In this document: positions 15,813-26,284 of the stretch, one piece after another
Layout of the letters: the number at the start of each line of letters is the position of its first letter
How positions within the stretch are numbered: position 1 is the stretch's first letter
Origin: Planctomycetota bacterium
GTDB taxonomy: Bacteria; Planctomycetota; Phycisphaerae; FEN-1346
Direction: 5' to 3'
Length of the DNA stretch: 44,648 bases
Assembly (NCBI GenBank): GCA_016872895.1
Contig: VGYT01000004.1
Span: 1-44,648, forward strand
Notes under the pieces: model-generated
Database searches by the model: none
The model's input: the letters and a program-made list of their open reading frames with translations, nothing else
What the model was told of the DNA's origin: nothing
Translations under genes and position numbers: made by a program

Positions 15813-16855
15813 GGGAGGCGTCCGGTCTCCGAGAAAAAGACGGATTCGTCGATGGCCGGGGGCGCGGAAGGGGTTCTGTCCGGGCGCGGCCTTCGCCCCG
15901 TCGCTGGCGGCGCTGCGGAAGACGCCGCCTCGCCCGCCGTGGCGCTGGGGCGGACCAGCCAGCCGAAAAAGCGCCGAGCCCCCGGCAGTGCCGGGGGTTG
16001 GGTGTTACCCCCCGGCAGTGCCGGGGGCTTGGGGGCGGCGGCGCCGGGCTGGGCCTTCGGCGCGGCCGGCGGACCGTTCTTCGGCGGCTCCTTGCCCAGG
16101 ACGAGCGGCGCGATGCGCACGCGGACGAACGTGGGGTTCGTCGCCCCCAGGTGGTCGCCCAGGTGACCCAGGATGACGTCGCCCGGCCACCAGGGGACCT
16201 GCGCGAGTTTGTCGCGGTAGAGCGTCTTGGCCTCATCCGGCGCGCCGTCGGGCGGGCTGAATCCCACGAGGCCCCCCGCCAGGCCGCCGCCCCGGTCCAC
16301 CGTTCCCGCCCACGTGACGCCCAGGCTGAGGACCGTGTCGGCCACGCTGCTGAAACTCCAGATGCGGTCGCGCACGCGGGCCAGCGACTTCGACAGGTCG
16401 TAGCGCGTGTCAAGGCTGGATGCCAGGATGACCGCGCCATCCACTTGGAACCCGTCCTGGAGGGCCTCCAGGGCCCAGACGATTAGGCCCGTTCCGGCCG
16501 AGATGCCCACCAGGTGGACGGGACGGCCGGGGTGCCCCTGCGCGTACGCCTCGACGTGTCGTGCCAGGTTGGCGGCGATGCGCCGGTTGCCCTCGACGCT
16601 GACCTGGTCGGCGAACACTTCGCCGCGCGACCAGTCGAAGATCTCGATGGCGCGGTCGACGCCGCCGGAATCGAGGCCCTCGCGGATCCGGTCGCACTCG
16701 CCCATCATGCCGCCGGCGCCGCTCAGGCAGACCACCAGGCCGCGCTCGTAACGCTCCGGCGAGGTGTAGTTGACCTGGCCGCATCCGGCCGCCAAGGCGG
16801 CGGCCAGGACGGCGGCCTGCGCGGCTGCTCGAAGCAGTGTCCCCGAGGGGCTCAT
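15809..16855 (-). CDS. Alpha/beta-hydrolase-like lipoprotein, paralogue 2
   Basis: The 348-residue product has a signal peptide and lipobox (LAAGC, Cys25), so it is predicted to be lipid-anchored. An alpha/beta-hydrolase core follows, with a nucleophile elbow GISAGTG (Ser119), an aspartate in LDTRYDL and a histidine in LGDHLG, a plausible but unproven triad. It shares the opening CGQxxY...ER and several blocks (IFDWSRG, VWALE, AGGLVGF) with the gene directly upstream, which marks a tandem duplication. The C-terminal 100 residues are Pro/Ala-rich and disordered, and include two in-frame copies of a GC palindrome giving PPALPGGNTQ and PPALPGARR. The start ATG overlaps the upstream stop (ATGA). 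The substrate could be an ester or lipid. Confidence 0.8.
   Translation of the reverse strand: MSPSGTLLRAAAQAAVLAAALAAGCGQVNYTSPERYERGLVVCLSGAGGMMGECDRIREGLDSGGVDRAIEIFDWSRGEVFADQVSVEGNRRIAANLARHVEAYAQGHPGRPVHLVGISAGTGLIVWALEALQDGFQVDGAVILASSLDTRYDLSKSLARVRDRIWSFSSVADTVLSLGVTWAGTVDRGGGLAGGLVGFSPPDGAPDEAKTLYRDKLAQVPWWPGDVILGHLGDHLGATNPTFVRVRIAPLVLGKEPPKNGPPAAPKAQPGAAAPKPPALPGGNTQPPALPGARRFFGWLVRPSATAGEAASSAAPPATGRRPRPDRTPSAPPAIDESVFFSETGRLP
15979..16027. repeat. Tandem 19-base palindromes inside the hydrolase gene
   Basis: CCCCCGGCAGTGCCGGGGG occurs at 15979-15997 and 16009-16027, a 30-base period that keeps the reading frame. A close relative (CCCCCGGCACCGCCGGGGG) is one arm of the element at 40098-40188. 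The unit encodes a Pro/Ala/Leu/Gly decapeptide in the disordered tail. Confidence 0.9.
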
Positions 16856-17856
16856 CCGGGACCTCCCGAGTTGGCGGTGGCGGGCGCCGTCTGATTTGCT
16901 TCGCCGCCGGCAGGGCTTCGCCCCGGCGCAGCGGGGCTTTGCCCTGGCGGAGCCGGGCCGGGAGACGCCGGCTCGGTGGCCGGCGGCGCGCCCGGGACCG
17001 TCGGCGGCGCGGCAGGCGACGCCACGTCGCCCGGGGCCGCGATGGGCGGCGGCGCGGCCGCCAGGAGCGGCTCGCCCGGATCGTCTCTTCCCGTGAGGAT
17101 AGGCGCGATGAACTCGCGCGCGAAGCGCGTGGTCGTCCAGCCCATGTGGCCCCCCAGGTTGCCCGACTTCACAAGACTGATGCTCCACGGAATCTGGCGG
17201 ACCTTCAGGTACCCCCCGCGCCGGCCGGGCGGCAGGCCCGGCGGCAGGTGGAAGCCAACCAGGCCCGCGCTGACGGTGTGGTGGCGGTCCATCGTGCCGA
17301 AGACGGCAGTGCCGGCGGCCATGAGGCCCACGTCGGCGTACGAGTACATCACGTAAAGGCGCGACCGCACGGACCGCAGGGCCGCCGTCAGGTCGTAATC
17401 CGGGGCAAGGGCAGGGGCCATCAGGATGGCCCGCTCCACCTGGCATCCTTCGGGCAGGGACTCCAGCGCCCAGACGGCGACGGCCGCGCCGCCGCTGTGG
17501 CCGATGAGCGTGACCGGCCGGTTCGGCATGGCGGCAAGGTAGGTTTCAATCATCCGGGCCAACTCCCTGGCGGTGGCCCGGTTGCGGTCCTCGTCCACAA
17601 GGTCGGCGACAAACATGCCCTGCGGCCCCCTTGACCAGTCGTATATGTGGATGGCGTCGCGGACGCCGGCCTCATCAAGGCCCGCGCGGAGCCACCGCGG
17701 CCCCCAGTTGTAACCCCCTACTCCGTCCAGGCTTACAACCAGTCCCGCCTCCAGGCGTTCCTCGGTCACATAGGAGCGCTGCTGGCCGCAGCCGGCCGGC
17801 CCGGTCGCCGCCGCAACTCCTGCCGCAACGATCATCAAAAGCAAGCGCCAAAGCAA
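16852..17856 (-). CDS. Alpha/beta-hydrolase-like lipoprotein, paralogue 1
   Basis: The 334-residue product has a hydrophobic signal segment ending at Cys23 (GPAGC), followed by an alpha/beta-hydrolase core. The nucleophile elbow is GHSGG (Ser121), with an aspartate in LAPDYDL and a histidine in LGGHMGW as possible partners. The C-terminal 90 residues are Pro/Ala/Gly-rich and disordered. TTG 17856 was chosen because AAGGAA lies about 7 bases upstream and it restores an Arg-containing signal peptide; ATG 17835 is the alternative. It is the promoter-proximal gene of a four-gene unit in which every stop overlaps the next start. The reaction is unknown; secreted esterase or lipase-like activity is an inference from the motif. 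Confidence 0.82.
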   Translation of the reverse strand: MLWRLLLMIVAAGVAAATGPAGCGQQRSYVTEERLEAGLVVSLDGVGGYNWGPRWLRAGLDEAGVRDAIHIYDWSRGPQGMFVADLVDEDRNRATARELARMIETYLAAMPNRPVTLIGHSGGAAVAVWALESLPEGCQVERAILMAPALAPDYDLTAALRSVRSRLYVMYSYADVGLMAAGTAVFGTMDRHHTVSAGLVGFHLPPGLPPGRRGGYLKVRQIPWSISLVKSGNLGGHMGWTTTRFAREFIAPILTGRDDPGEPLLAAAPPPIAAPGDVASPAAPPTVPGAPPATEPASPGPAPPGQSPAAPGRSPAGGEANQTAPATANSGGPG

Positions 17857-18162
17857 CCGGTGTTCCTTACAACCCCCTACGACCGCCCTTTCGCCCGAGT
17901 TGTGCGAAGGCGGAATCTAAAGCAGTATAGGGCGGCCTCCGGCTCGCGGCAAACGAAAACCTCGGCGGGGGCCGCGCCGGCCTCATCGTGCCGGGGGGCG
18001 GCGTGGGCGTGCCACCCGGAGACGGGGGGCGGCGCGGCGGGTGCTATCGAGTGTGCGGATGACCGTGCGCGCGCCGGCGCGCACGATCATTCCACCCCCG
18101 GTGTGTTCACCAGGGGCTGAATAGGCTGCGCGCGCAGCACAGCGCTCGCTACACGTGAAGCC
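17857..18162. other. 306-base spacer upstream of the hydrolase operon
   Basis: No gene is supported. The spacer holds the predicted operon promoter (17924-17952) and, nearer the left gene, a GC-rich imperfect palindrome around 18063-18086 (GTGCGCGCG...GCGCGCAC). There is no T-run, so a terminator is not claimed. Confidence 0.5.
17924..17952 (-). promoter_or_regulatory. Promoter for the hydrolase operon
   Basis: On the minus strand TTGCCG (17952-17947) and TATACT (17929-17924) are 17 bases apart. Initiation would be about 60 bases upstream of the TTG start. Confidence 0.55.
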
Positions 18163-19737
18163 TTACACCCGCGGCTCGCGGCGCGACTGGTACAGTTTCA
18201 CCACCGCGAGCAGGGCCGCGTACAGCGCCAGGACCCAGTAAAGCACCTGGTTCATCAGGCCCATCGTATGATCGTCCATCAGGGCCGCCAGCGGGTAGTA
18301 AATCGTGAAGACGGCCACAAGGGCCATCGTCTGATGCGCCGCGAACGTCCTGCCCCAGCCGAGCCAGACGTACAGGCCCGACAGGCTGAGCGTCGCCAGC
18401 GCCGCCAGCACGAAGCACGACTCGAACGAGGTCAGGTGGTCCGACAGGTACGCCGCGAACGTGTAGAACAGGTAGTACGCCACGGCCAGGACCGCCAGGG
18501 AGAAGAGGTCGTCGCCCCGGCCCAGCAGTTTCCACGTGACCACCAGCGACGCGGCCAGGAGCAAGAGGCCCAGCGGCGCCTCGTGCAGCAGCCGCGCGCC
18601 GAAGTACCCCGGCTGCTTGATCTGGGGCAGGATGACGCCCATGCCGAGGGTTGTGGCGGCGGATTTGAGGCTCCACTCCAGGGTCATCGGCCGAGCGTCG
18701 GCGGTCGAGGCGGTGCGCACGGGCGGCGTCATCGAGCCGATGGGCAGCCCCATGTCCTCCCACGCGAACCGCTGTTTGCCGCGCGCGGCCTGGCCCTCCT
18801 TGGCCGTGCGCGGCCAGATGCGCAGGATGAACTTATAGTCCTCGCGGTGGGCCATGTAGGCGGGCGTGTAGCGCAGGTAGTCCATGCCGCGCGAGGCGTA
18901 GGTCACGCGCACGGCCACAGTCTGGCCGGGCTGCATGGGCAACCGCCAGGTCTGTGCGTTGTCTCTGAGGATGAGGTTCTCGGCCCAGTTCTTGCCGTCC
19001 ACGGTAATCTGGAACTGGTCGTACACACCCTGGTCGGCGGGCATGGGGAACTTGAAGTCCGCCTCGGTGGCCTTGTCGGAGCGGTTCTTGACGGCATAGT
19101 CCAGGGTCCAGGCGTCCTCGTAGCACGTGTAGAAGGCGGAGCCTTTCTGGCGGTAGTTCATCCGCACGTCCACTGCTACGACGGCGGACACGATGGAGTT
19201 CTGCGGCACGGGCTTGCGGACCTTGCGCCTGACCTTTATGGGGGCCTGGCCGGCGGATCCGTCGTCGTCCTTGGCGTCCGCGCCTGGGGGAAGCGTGCCC
19301 TTGCCCGCGCCGAGTTCCTCCTCGCTTATCTGGCGGCCGTCCTTGAAGATGAGGATCGTCTGCTCCTCGGTTACGTAGTGGGTGACGGCCAGTTCGCGCT
19401 GCTCGTGCGGGGGTCCCCAGTTGGTCTTGATGGCGTCGAGGTTGGTCTGCGTGACCTCGCCGTGGCGCTCCTTGAAGAGGCCGGACTGGACCAGGAGCGA
19501 CCCTCCGAGGGCGGCGACGACGGCGGCGCCCACGGCCAGGGCCATCAGTCCGTCGGCGAGGCCCAGGACGACCGCCCGCCACCCGCCGCGAGCGGACGCA
19601 TCCTGCACCGCCCGCCGCCAGGGGCGCGACAGAAGAAGCAACAACGCCGCCGCCAGCGCGGCCAGGCCGGCGGCAAGCACGAACTCGGCCTTGCTGCCGA
19701 AGTACTCGCCCAGCAGATTCAAGATATGACGATACAC
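18163..19737 (-). CDS. CreD-like inner-membrane protein
   Basis: The 524-residue product has an N-terminal membrane region (two helices, about residues 15-35 and 55-85), a large extracytoplasmic domain to about 335, and a run of five to six C-terminal helices. The last part (LLHEAPLGLLLLAASLVVTW, then YLFYTFAAYLSDHLTSFESC) has the layout of the CreD family, whose members are inner-membrane proteins with a periplasmic domain. The match is by pattern only. Start GTG 19737 was chosen because GGAGGAAG sits 4-5 bases upstream and no ATG precedes the first helix. It lies about 170 bases downstream of the large secreted protein. Confidence 0.65.
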   Translation of the reverse strand: MYRHILNLLGEYFGSKAEFVLAAGLAALAAALLLLLSRPWRRAVQDASARGGWRAVVLGLADGLMALAVGAAVVAALGGSLLVQSGLFKERHGEVTQTNLDAIKTNWGPPHEQRELAVTHYVTEEQTILIFKDGRQISEEELGAGKGTLPPGADAKDDDGSAGQAPIKVRRKVRKPVPQNSIVSAVVAVDVRMNYRQKGSAFYTCYEDAWTLDYAVKNRSDKATEADFKFPMPADQGVYDQFQITVDGKNWAENLILRDNAQTWRLPMQPGQTVAVRVTYASRGMDYLRYTPAYMAHREDYKFILRIWPRTAKEGQAARGKQRFAWEDMGLPIGSMTPPVRTASTADARPMTLEWSLKSAATTLGMGVILPQIKQPGYFGARLLHEAPLGLLLLAASLVVTWKLLGRGDDLFSLAVLAVAYYLFYTFAAYLSDHLTSFESCFVLAALATLSLSGLYVWLGWGRTFAAHQTMALVAVFTIYYPLAALMDDHTMGLMNQVLYWVLALYAALLAVVKLYQSRREPRV

Positions 19738-19907
19738 AGACTTCCTCCTTCCGGGTCGCTGAAGCGGGCACGAGGAACGTGCGGATGAAACGTCGGCGCG
19801 AAGTAAAGGTGCGGCGGCATGGAAGGCGTCACAGTGCGGGCGGCCGGGCACGCGCTACGGTATTATGCTCCCACGCGCCGCGGGCGGTGTCAACGAAAAT
19901 GCGGGGC

Positions 19908-22343
19908 CTACTTCGGGTCGAAGATGCTGGTGGAGAGTTCCCGGTCGAAGCGGTTGTCGCCGCGGTGGAGTTTGAGTTCCCCCAGGTGGTAGCCGGCGGC
20001 GCCGTCGTATCCCGCGGCCAGGCAGACGGCGGCCTCCAGTGCGTGGTAGCCGCAGGCCCAGCCGAACCAGGCGGTGTCGGGCGGCGTGGGGTCGGCGGCC
20101 TGGGCCAGGTTGCGCATGAGGAACTCAAGGTCGGTCTCCCCCGGATGGCGGGCCTTCAGCGTCAGCCGCTCTGCCGCACCTACCATGCAGTACACGCTGT
20201 CCCACTTCCAGAGGAACGAGCACTGTGGGCTGCCGACGACCGTGTGCTGGGTGGCGTACTTCGCCAGGAGGCGCTTCAGGTGGCCGTCGAGGGCGGCGAC
20301 GAACTGGGCGTAGGACTTCTCGGACATCGAGAATGCATCGAGGTTGGCCACGCCCACCCTGGCCAGGCCGTCGGTCTCGCCGACGCAGCGGTGGCGGAGG
20401 GCCTTGAACATGTACCGTGCCTCCAGGGCCACGTCGAGGTTTGCGCTGCGGCCCTTGGACGCATCCGCCAGGGCGGTGGCGAGTTGCTTCGAGAGCATGG
20501 CGCGGGCCGGTCCGTAGGCCCCACCGGTCAGGGTCAAGGCCACCTGCTCGTGCGCCGGCCCGGGCATGTCCAGGTCGGCCAGTTCCTGGAAGGGCAGGAG
20601 GAACTGGTCGAGCGCCAGCCGCTCGTTGTTCGCGGCGACGGTCAGGTTGCCGGCGAGCGGCTCGGCGCGGCGGATGAAGTCGGCGGCCATGGGGGCAGCC
20701 CGCGCGGGCAGGAACTGCTCGACCGCCCGGATGCCCTGGTCCGCCAGGACGACGCGCTCCAGGTCCTTGCCGAACTTGGCGGCCGCCTGGAATGCGTCCT
20801 TCAGGGCCACCGGGTCCTCGGCCGGGGCCTTGCCCGCGGCCTCGGCCGCCTGGACGAAGACGTCGCAGAACTTCCTGTAAAGCGGCGCGATGGTCGCCGA
20901 CATGTCCTTCGGCGGCCATCGCGGCAGTTTGCCGAGGATGCTCATAAGGTCAAGGCGCGCGTAGTAGAACGCGCTGAAGTCACGGCCGCGGTCCGGGCCG
21001 GTAAACGTCCCCTCGCTGTAGTAGGCAGCCCGCAACAGGCCCTTCGCGGCCTGCGGGCTTAGCGGGCTGGCGTCGATGGCCAAACGGTCGCGGTCGCCCT
21101 CGTACATCCGCCTGAGTCGCGAGTACGCCCACTGCCGGTAGCCCCTCTTCGCCATGTAGTCGAAGGCTTCGGCGATGGTCGTGTGGCGCGGCGCCGCGTA
21201 CTCCGGGTATGCCGACTTGCTCCTGGCGAGTCCCTCGGCGAAATCAGCGGTCTTGACGAGGTGGTGGAGGAGTTCCTGTGCCCCCGCGCGCATTCGCGGC
21301 ACGAGGAGACCCTGCTCTGCGACGGCGGCCAGTCGCTCCAGGCCCTCGCGCGTTTTCGCCCAGGCATCGTCGGCGGGCAGCGCGGCCACGGCGGCGCGGA
21401 CCTTCTCCAGGCGAGCCTTTTCCTCCGGCGACGGACCCTCCCGTGCTGCCTGCTCCTGCCCCGCCTGAGGCGGGCCCCCCGCTGCGGATTCTTGACCTGC
21501 ACCCGCCGCGGCCCCAGCCTGGACTAGAGGCGCCTTGCCCGCCTGTTCTTTGAGTACCCCGTCGGCCTCAACGACCGTCTCAAGCGCCTCGTGGAACGAG
21601 CCGAGCGCCGCCAGGACGGTCTGGCGGTCGCCGGGCGTTTTCATCTCCAGGGCGCAGAACGTCTCGGCCGCCTGGTTCATCCTGGCGCAGCCGTCCTTGA
21701 CTTGGGCAAGTGCGGCTAAAAACGCGTCGCGGTCGGGCGCAGCAGGGGGCAGCGTGGCCTCCTTCGCCAGCGCCGCCGCGACGGAGTCGAACAAGGCGTC
21801 CACTACACTCATGTTGTTGGCCAGGTACGCCCCGTAGGCGTCGTACTGGTACTTCGGGAGCGTGCCGCCCCATCCCCAGCCGCGAAGCAGGCATGTGAGG
21901 GCCATCCGCCGCAGGTTCGCGCGGGCCTCCATGACCAAGGCCGCGGCGGCGCCGGCGGGGGCGGTCTTTGCCCGCCCGGCAAACCGCTTGTAGTCGGCAT
22001 CGAGGGCGTCGATGGCAGTGTCGTGCCACATGGCAGCCGGATGGTTGCGTGCCCCGGCGGGGTCGCGCGGCCCCATTTCGTGGCGGCAGGCTTCGCTGTC
22101 GTCGATAAGGCGCTGGCGCTCAACAGGGTCCTTCTCGGTGCGCAGTTTGGCCTCGTTGCCGGCGATGCGCTTGGCCAGGATTTCTGCCTGCGTGAGAGGT
22201 CGCGGCCGGGCCGGCTTGGCGGGCGGGGCGCCCCCCTTGCTCGCGGGCTGGCCGGATGCGGCCTTCGTCGGCGCAGCGGGCGCGGCCCAGGCGCAAACCG
22301 CCACGACCATCGCCATCGCGGCTGCCAGAATCGTGCGAAGCAT
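19908..22343 (-). CDS. Large secreted protein of unknown function
   Basis: The 811-residue product starts with a signal peptide (MLRTILAAAMAMVVAVCAWA, cleavage before APAAPT), so it is exported. An Ala/Pro/Lys linker follows, then mostly helical sequence rich in Ala, Glu and Lys, with a low-complexity stretch (GAAAGAGQESAAGGPPQAGQ) around residue 280. I recognise no catalytic motif or named domain. ATG 22343 has GAGGGG a few bases upstream; a start at 22400 would add 19 charged residues before the signal peptide and is rejected. It may be transcribed together with the CreD-like gene. Function cannot be inferred from the neighbours. Confidence 0.7.
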   Translation of the reverse strand: MLRTILAAAMAMVVAVCAWAAPAAPTKAASGQPASKGGAPPAKPARPRPLTQAEILAKRIAGNEAKLRTEKDPVERQRLIDDSEACRHEMGPRDPAGARNHPAAMWHDTAIDALDADYKRFAGRAKTAPAGAAAALVMEARANLRRMALTCLLRGWGWGGTLPKYQYDAYGAYLANNMSVVDALFDSVAAALAKEATLPPAAPDRDAFLAALAQVKDGCARMNQAAETFCALEMKTPGDRQTVLAALGSFHEALETVVEADGVLKEQAGKAPLVQAGAAAGAGQESAAGGPPQAGQEQAAREGPSPEEKARLEKVRAAVAALPADDAWAKTREGLERLAAVAEQGLLVPRMRAGAQELLHHLVKTADFAEGLARSKSAYPEYAAPRHTTIAEAFDYMAKRGYRQWAYSRLRRMYEGDRDRLAIDASPLSPQAAKGLLRAAYYSEGTFTGPDRGRDFSAFYYARLDLMSILGKLPRWPPKDMSATIAPLYRKFCDVFVQAAEAAGKAPAEDPVALKDAFQAAAKFGKDLERVVLADQGIRAVEQFLPARAAPMAADFIRRAEPLAGNLTVAANNERLALDQFLLPFQELADLDMPGPAHEQVALTLTGGAYGPARAMLSKQLATALADASKGRSANLDVALEARYMFKALRHRCVGETDGLARVGVANLDAFSMSEKSYAQFVAALDGHLKRLLAKYATQHTVVGSPQCSFLWKWDSVYCMVGAAERLTLKARHPGETDLEFLMRNLAQAADPTPPDTAWFGWACGYHALEAAVCLAAGYDGAAGYHLGELKLHRGDNRFDRELSTSIFDPK

Positions 22344-22472
22344 CTGCCCCTCGGCCTGGGACACGCGCCTCAGCGCCGGGCCTTGTGCCCCGCGCAGCAA
22401 AGCGCTGCGGATAACCCCCGCGCTACTTGAACACCCGCCACTACTTTCCGGCTACGTCGAAAAGGGGGCGGC

Positions 22473-22501
22473 TTGATTGGCCCGCGGCGTGGGCCTATAA
22501 T
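22473..22501 (+). promoter_or_regulatory. Sigma-70-type promoter for thiS-thiG
   Basis: TTGATT (22473-22478) and a perfect TATAAT (22496-22501) are 17 bases apart. The leader to GTG 22531 would be only about 22 bases, too short for a TPP riboswitch. Confidence 0.75.
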
Positions 22502-22530
22502 GGGGCCGAAACGCACGAGGATCAGCCCCG

Positions 22531-22731
22531 GTGCGCATCACCGTTAACGGCGAGCCGCGCGACGTGCCTGACGGCCACATGCTGGCCGCGCTCGTGGCCG
22601 CGATGCGCCTGCCGCCCCAGCCCACGGCGATCGAGGTGAACCGCGAACTGGTGCCCCGGTCGCAGCACGCCGCGCGGAGGCTGGCCGAGGGCGACGCCGT
22701 CGAGATCGTTACCCTCGTGGGCGGCGGGTGA
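22531..22731 (+). CDS. thiS: Sulfur carrier protein ThiS
   Basis: The 66-residue product has the ubiquitin-like ThiS length and ends in a GGG tail. The C-terminal Gly carboxylate is adenylated and converted to a thiocarboxylate that donates sulfur to thiazole formation. [15 protein letters not shown] and the acidic [15 protein letters not shown] ending are typical. GTG 22531 is the start, just downstream of a strong promoter. ThiG follows 113 bases later, after the heptad island F, which begins three bases past the TGA. The ThiF-type activating enzyme is not in the window. Confidence 0.93.
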   Translation: MRITVNGEPRDVPDGHMLAALVAAMRLPPQPTAIEVNRELVPRSQHAARRLAEGDAVEIVTLVGGG

Positions 22732-22734
22732 AAC

Positions 22735-22762
22735 GATTGCGAATTGCCGATTGCGAATTGAA
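22735..22762. repeat. Heptad-repeat island F (RATTGCS words)
   Basis: Four units run in register: GATTGCG, AATTGCC, GATTGCG, AATTGAA. The island starts three bases after the thiS stop, inside the thiS-thiG spacer, so it should be present in the thiamine operon mRNA. There is no inverted arm here. Confidence 0.85.
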
Positions 22763-22844
22763 CGGCGCTCGCGCCGGTCGGCGGCGCACATGCCTGGCTG
22801 CGGGCCGAAGGCGAGCGCTTGGTAAGCCCGGAGGGCAGGATACG

Positions 22845-25911
<3,067 letters not shown>

Positions 25912-25946
25912 TGCGGAGTGCGGAATGCGGATTGCGGAGTGAGACC
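25912..25946. repeat. Heptad-repeat island G (TGCGGAN words)
   Basis: Five units in register: TGCGGAG, TGCGGAA, TGCGGAT, TGCGGAG, TGAGACC. The first base follows the last base of the helicase TAG stop codon, with no gap. It separates two convergent genes. Confidence 0.85.
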
Positions 25947-25958
25947 GGGCGGAAGGCT

Positions 25959-26180
25959 CTACGCATCCTGGGCGGCCAGTTTCCGGAACAAGCGTTGCTG
26001 TTCCACCAGGCCGCTGGTCGTGCGCGGCAAGGCGAACAGGCAGCCGATCTCGAAAAGCGCGTCCACGATTACCGGGTCGTACTGCCAGGCGCGCAACTCC
26101 GCGGCGCGGATGCGCTCAAGTTCCGGCGCAGCGCGGCGCCACGTCTCGACCCACAGCCGGATTCTCTCCTCGTCCGTCAT
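25959..26180 (-). CDS. Small protein of unknown function
   Basis: The 73-residue product begins MTDEERIRLWVETWRRAAP and is mostly helical and charged; it ends LFRKLAAQDA. I recognise no domain, signal peptide or membrane segment. Methionine 26180 was chosen because codons further upstream encode an Arg-rich stretch not typical of a protein start; no strong ribosome-binding site is visible. It is downstream of the sulfatase gene on the same strand with a 104-base gap, so it may be co-transcribed. It could also be non-coding. Confidence 0.5.
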   Translation of the reverse strand: MTDEERIRLWVETWRRAAPELERIRAAELRAWQYDPVIVDALFEIGCLFALPRTTSGLVEQQRLFRKLAAQDA

Positions 26181-26284
26181 GGGTACAGACGCGCCTTCGG
26201 AAGGGAGCCTCCTGTGCTTATAGCACGCCCGCCGCCGACAAGTCAACCGGCCGCCGCGCGGCGCACGCCAGGGGACGGTCGGCC

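Noticed and set aside
19861-19893. Promoter TTGACA ... CATAAT upstream of the CreD-like gene
   Set aside because: The spacer is 20 bases, outside the usual 16-18, and no better -10 is present at the right distance.
22501-22531. TPP riboswitch upstream of thiS
   Set aside because: The TATAAT promoter leaves a leader of about 22 bases and no CUGAGA or other thi-box landmark is visible.
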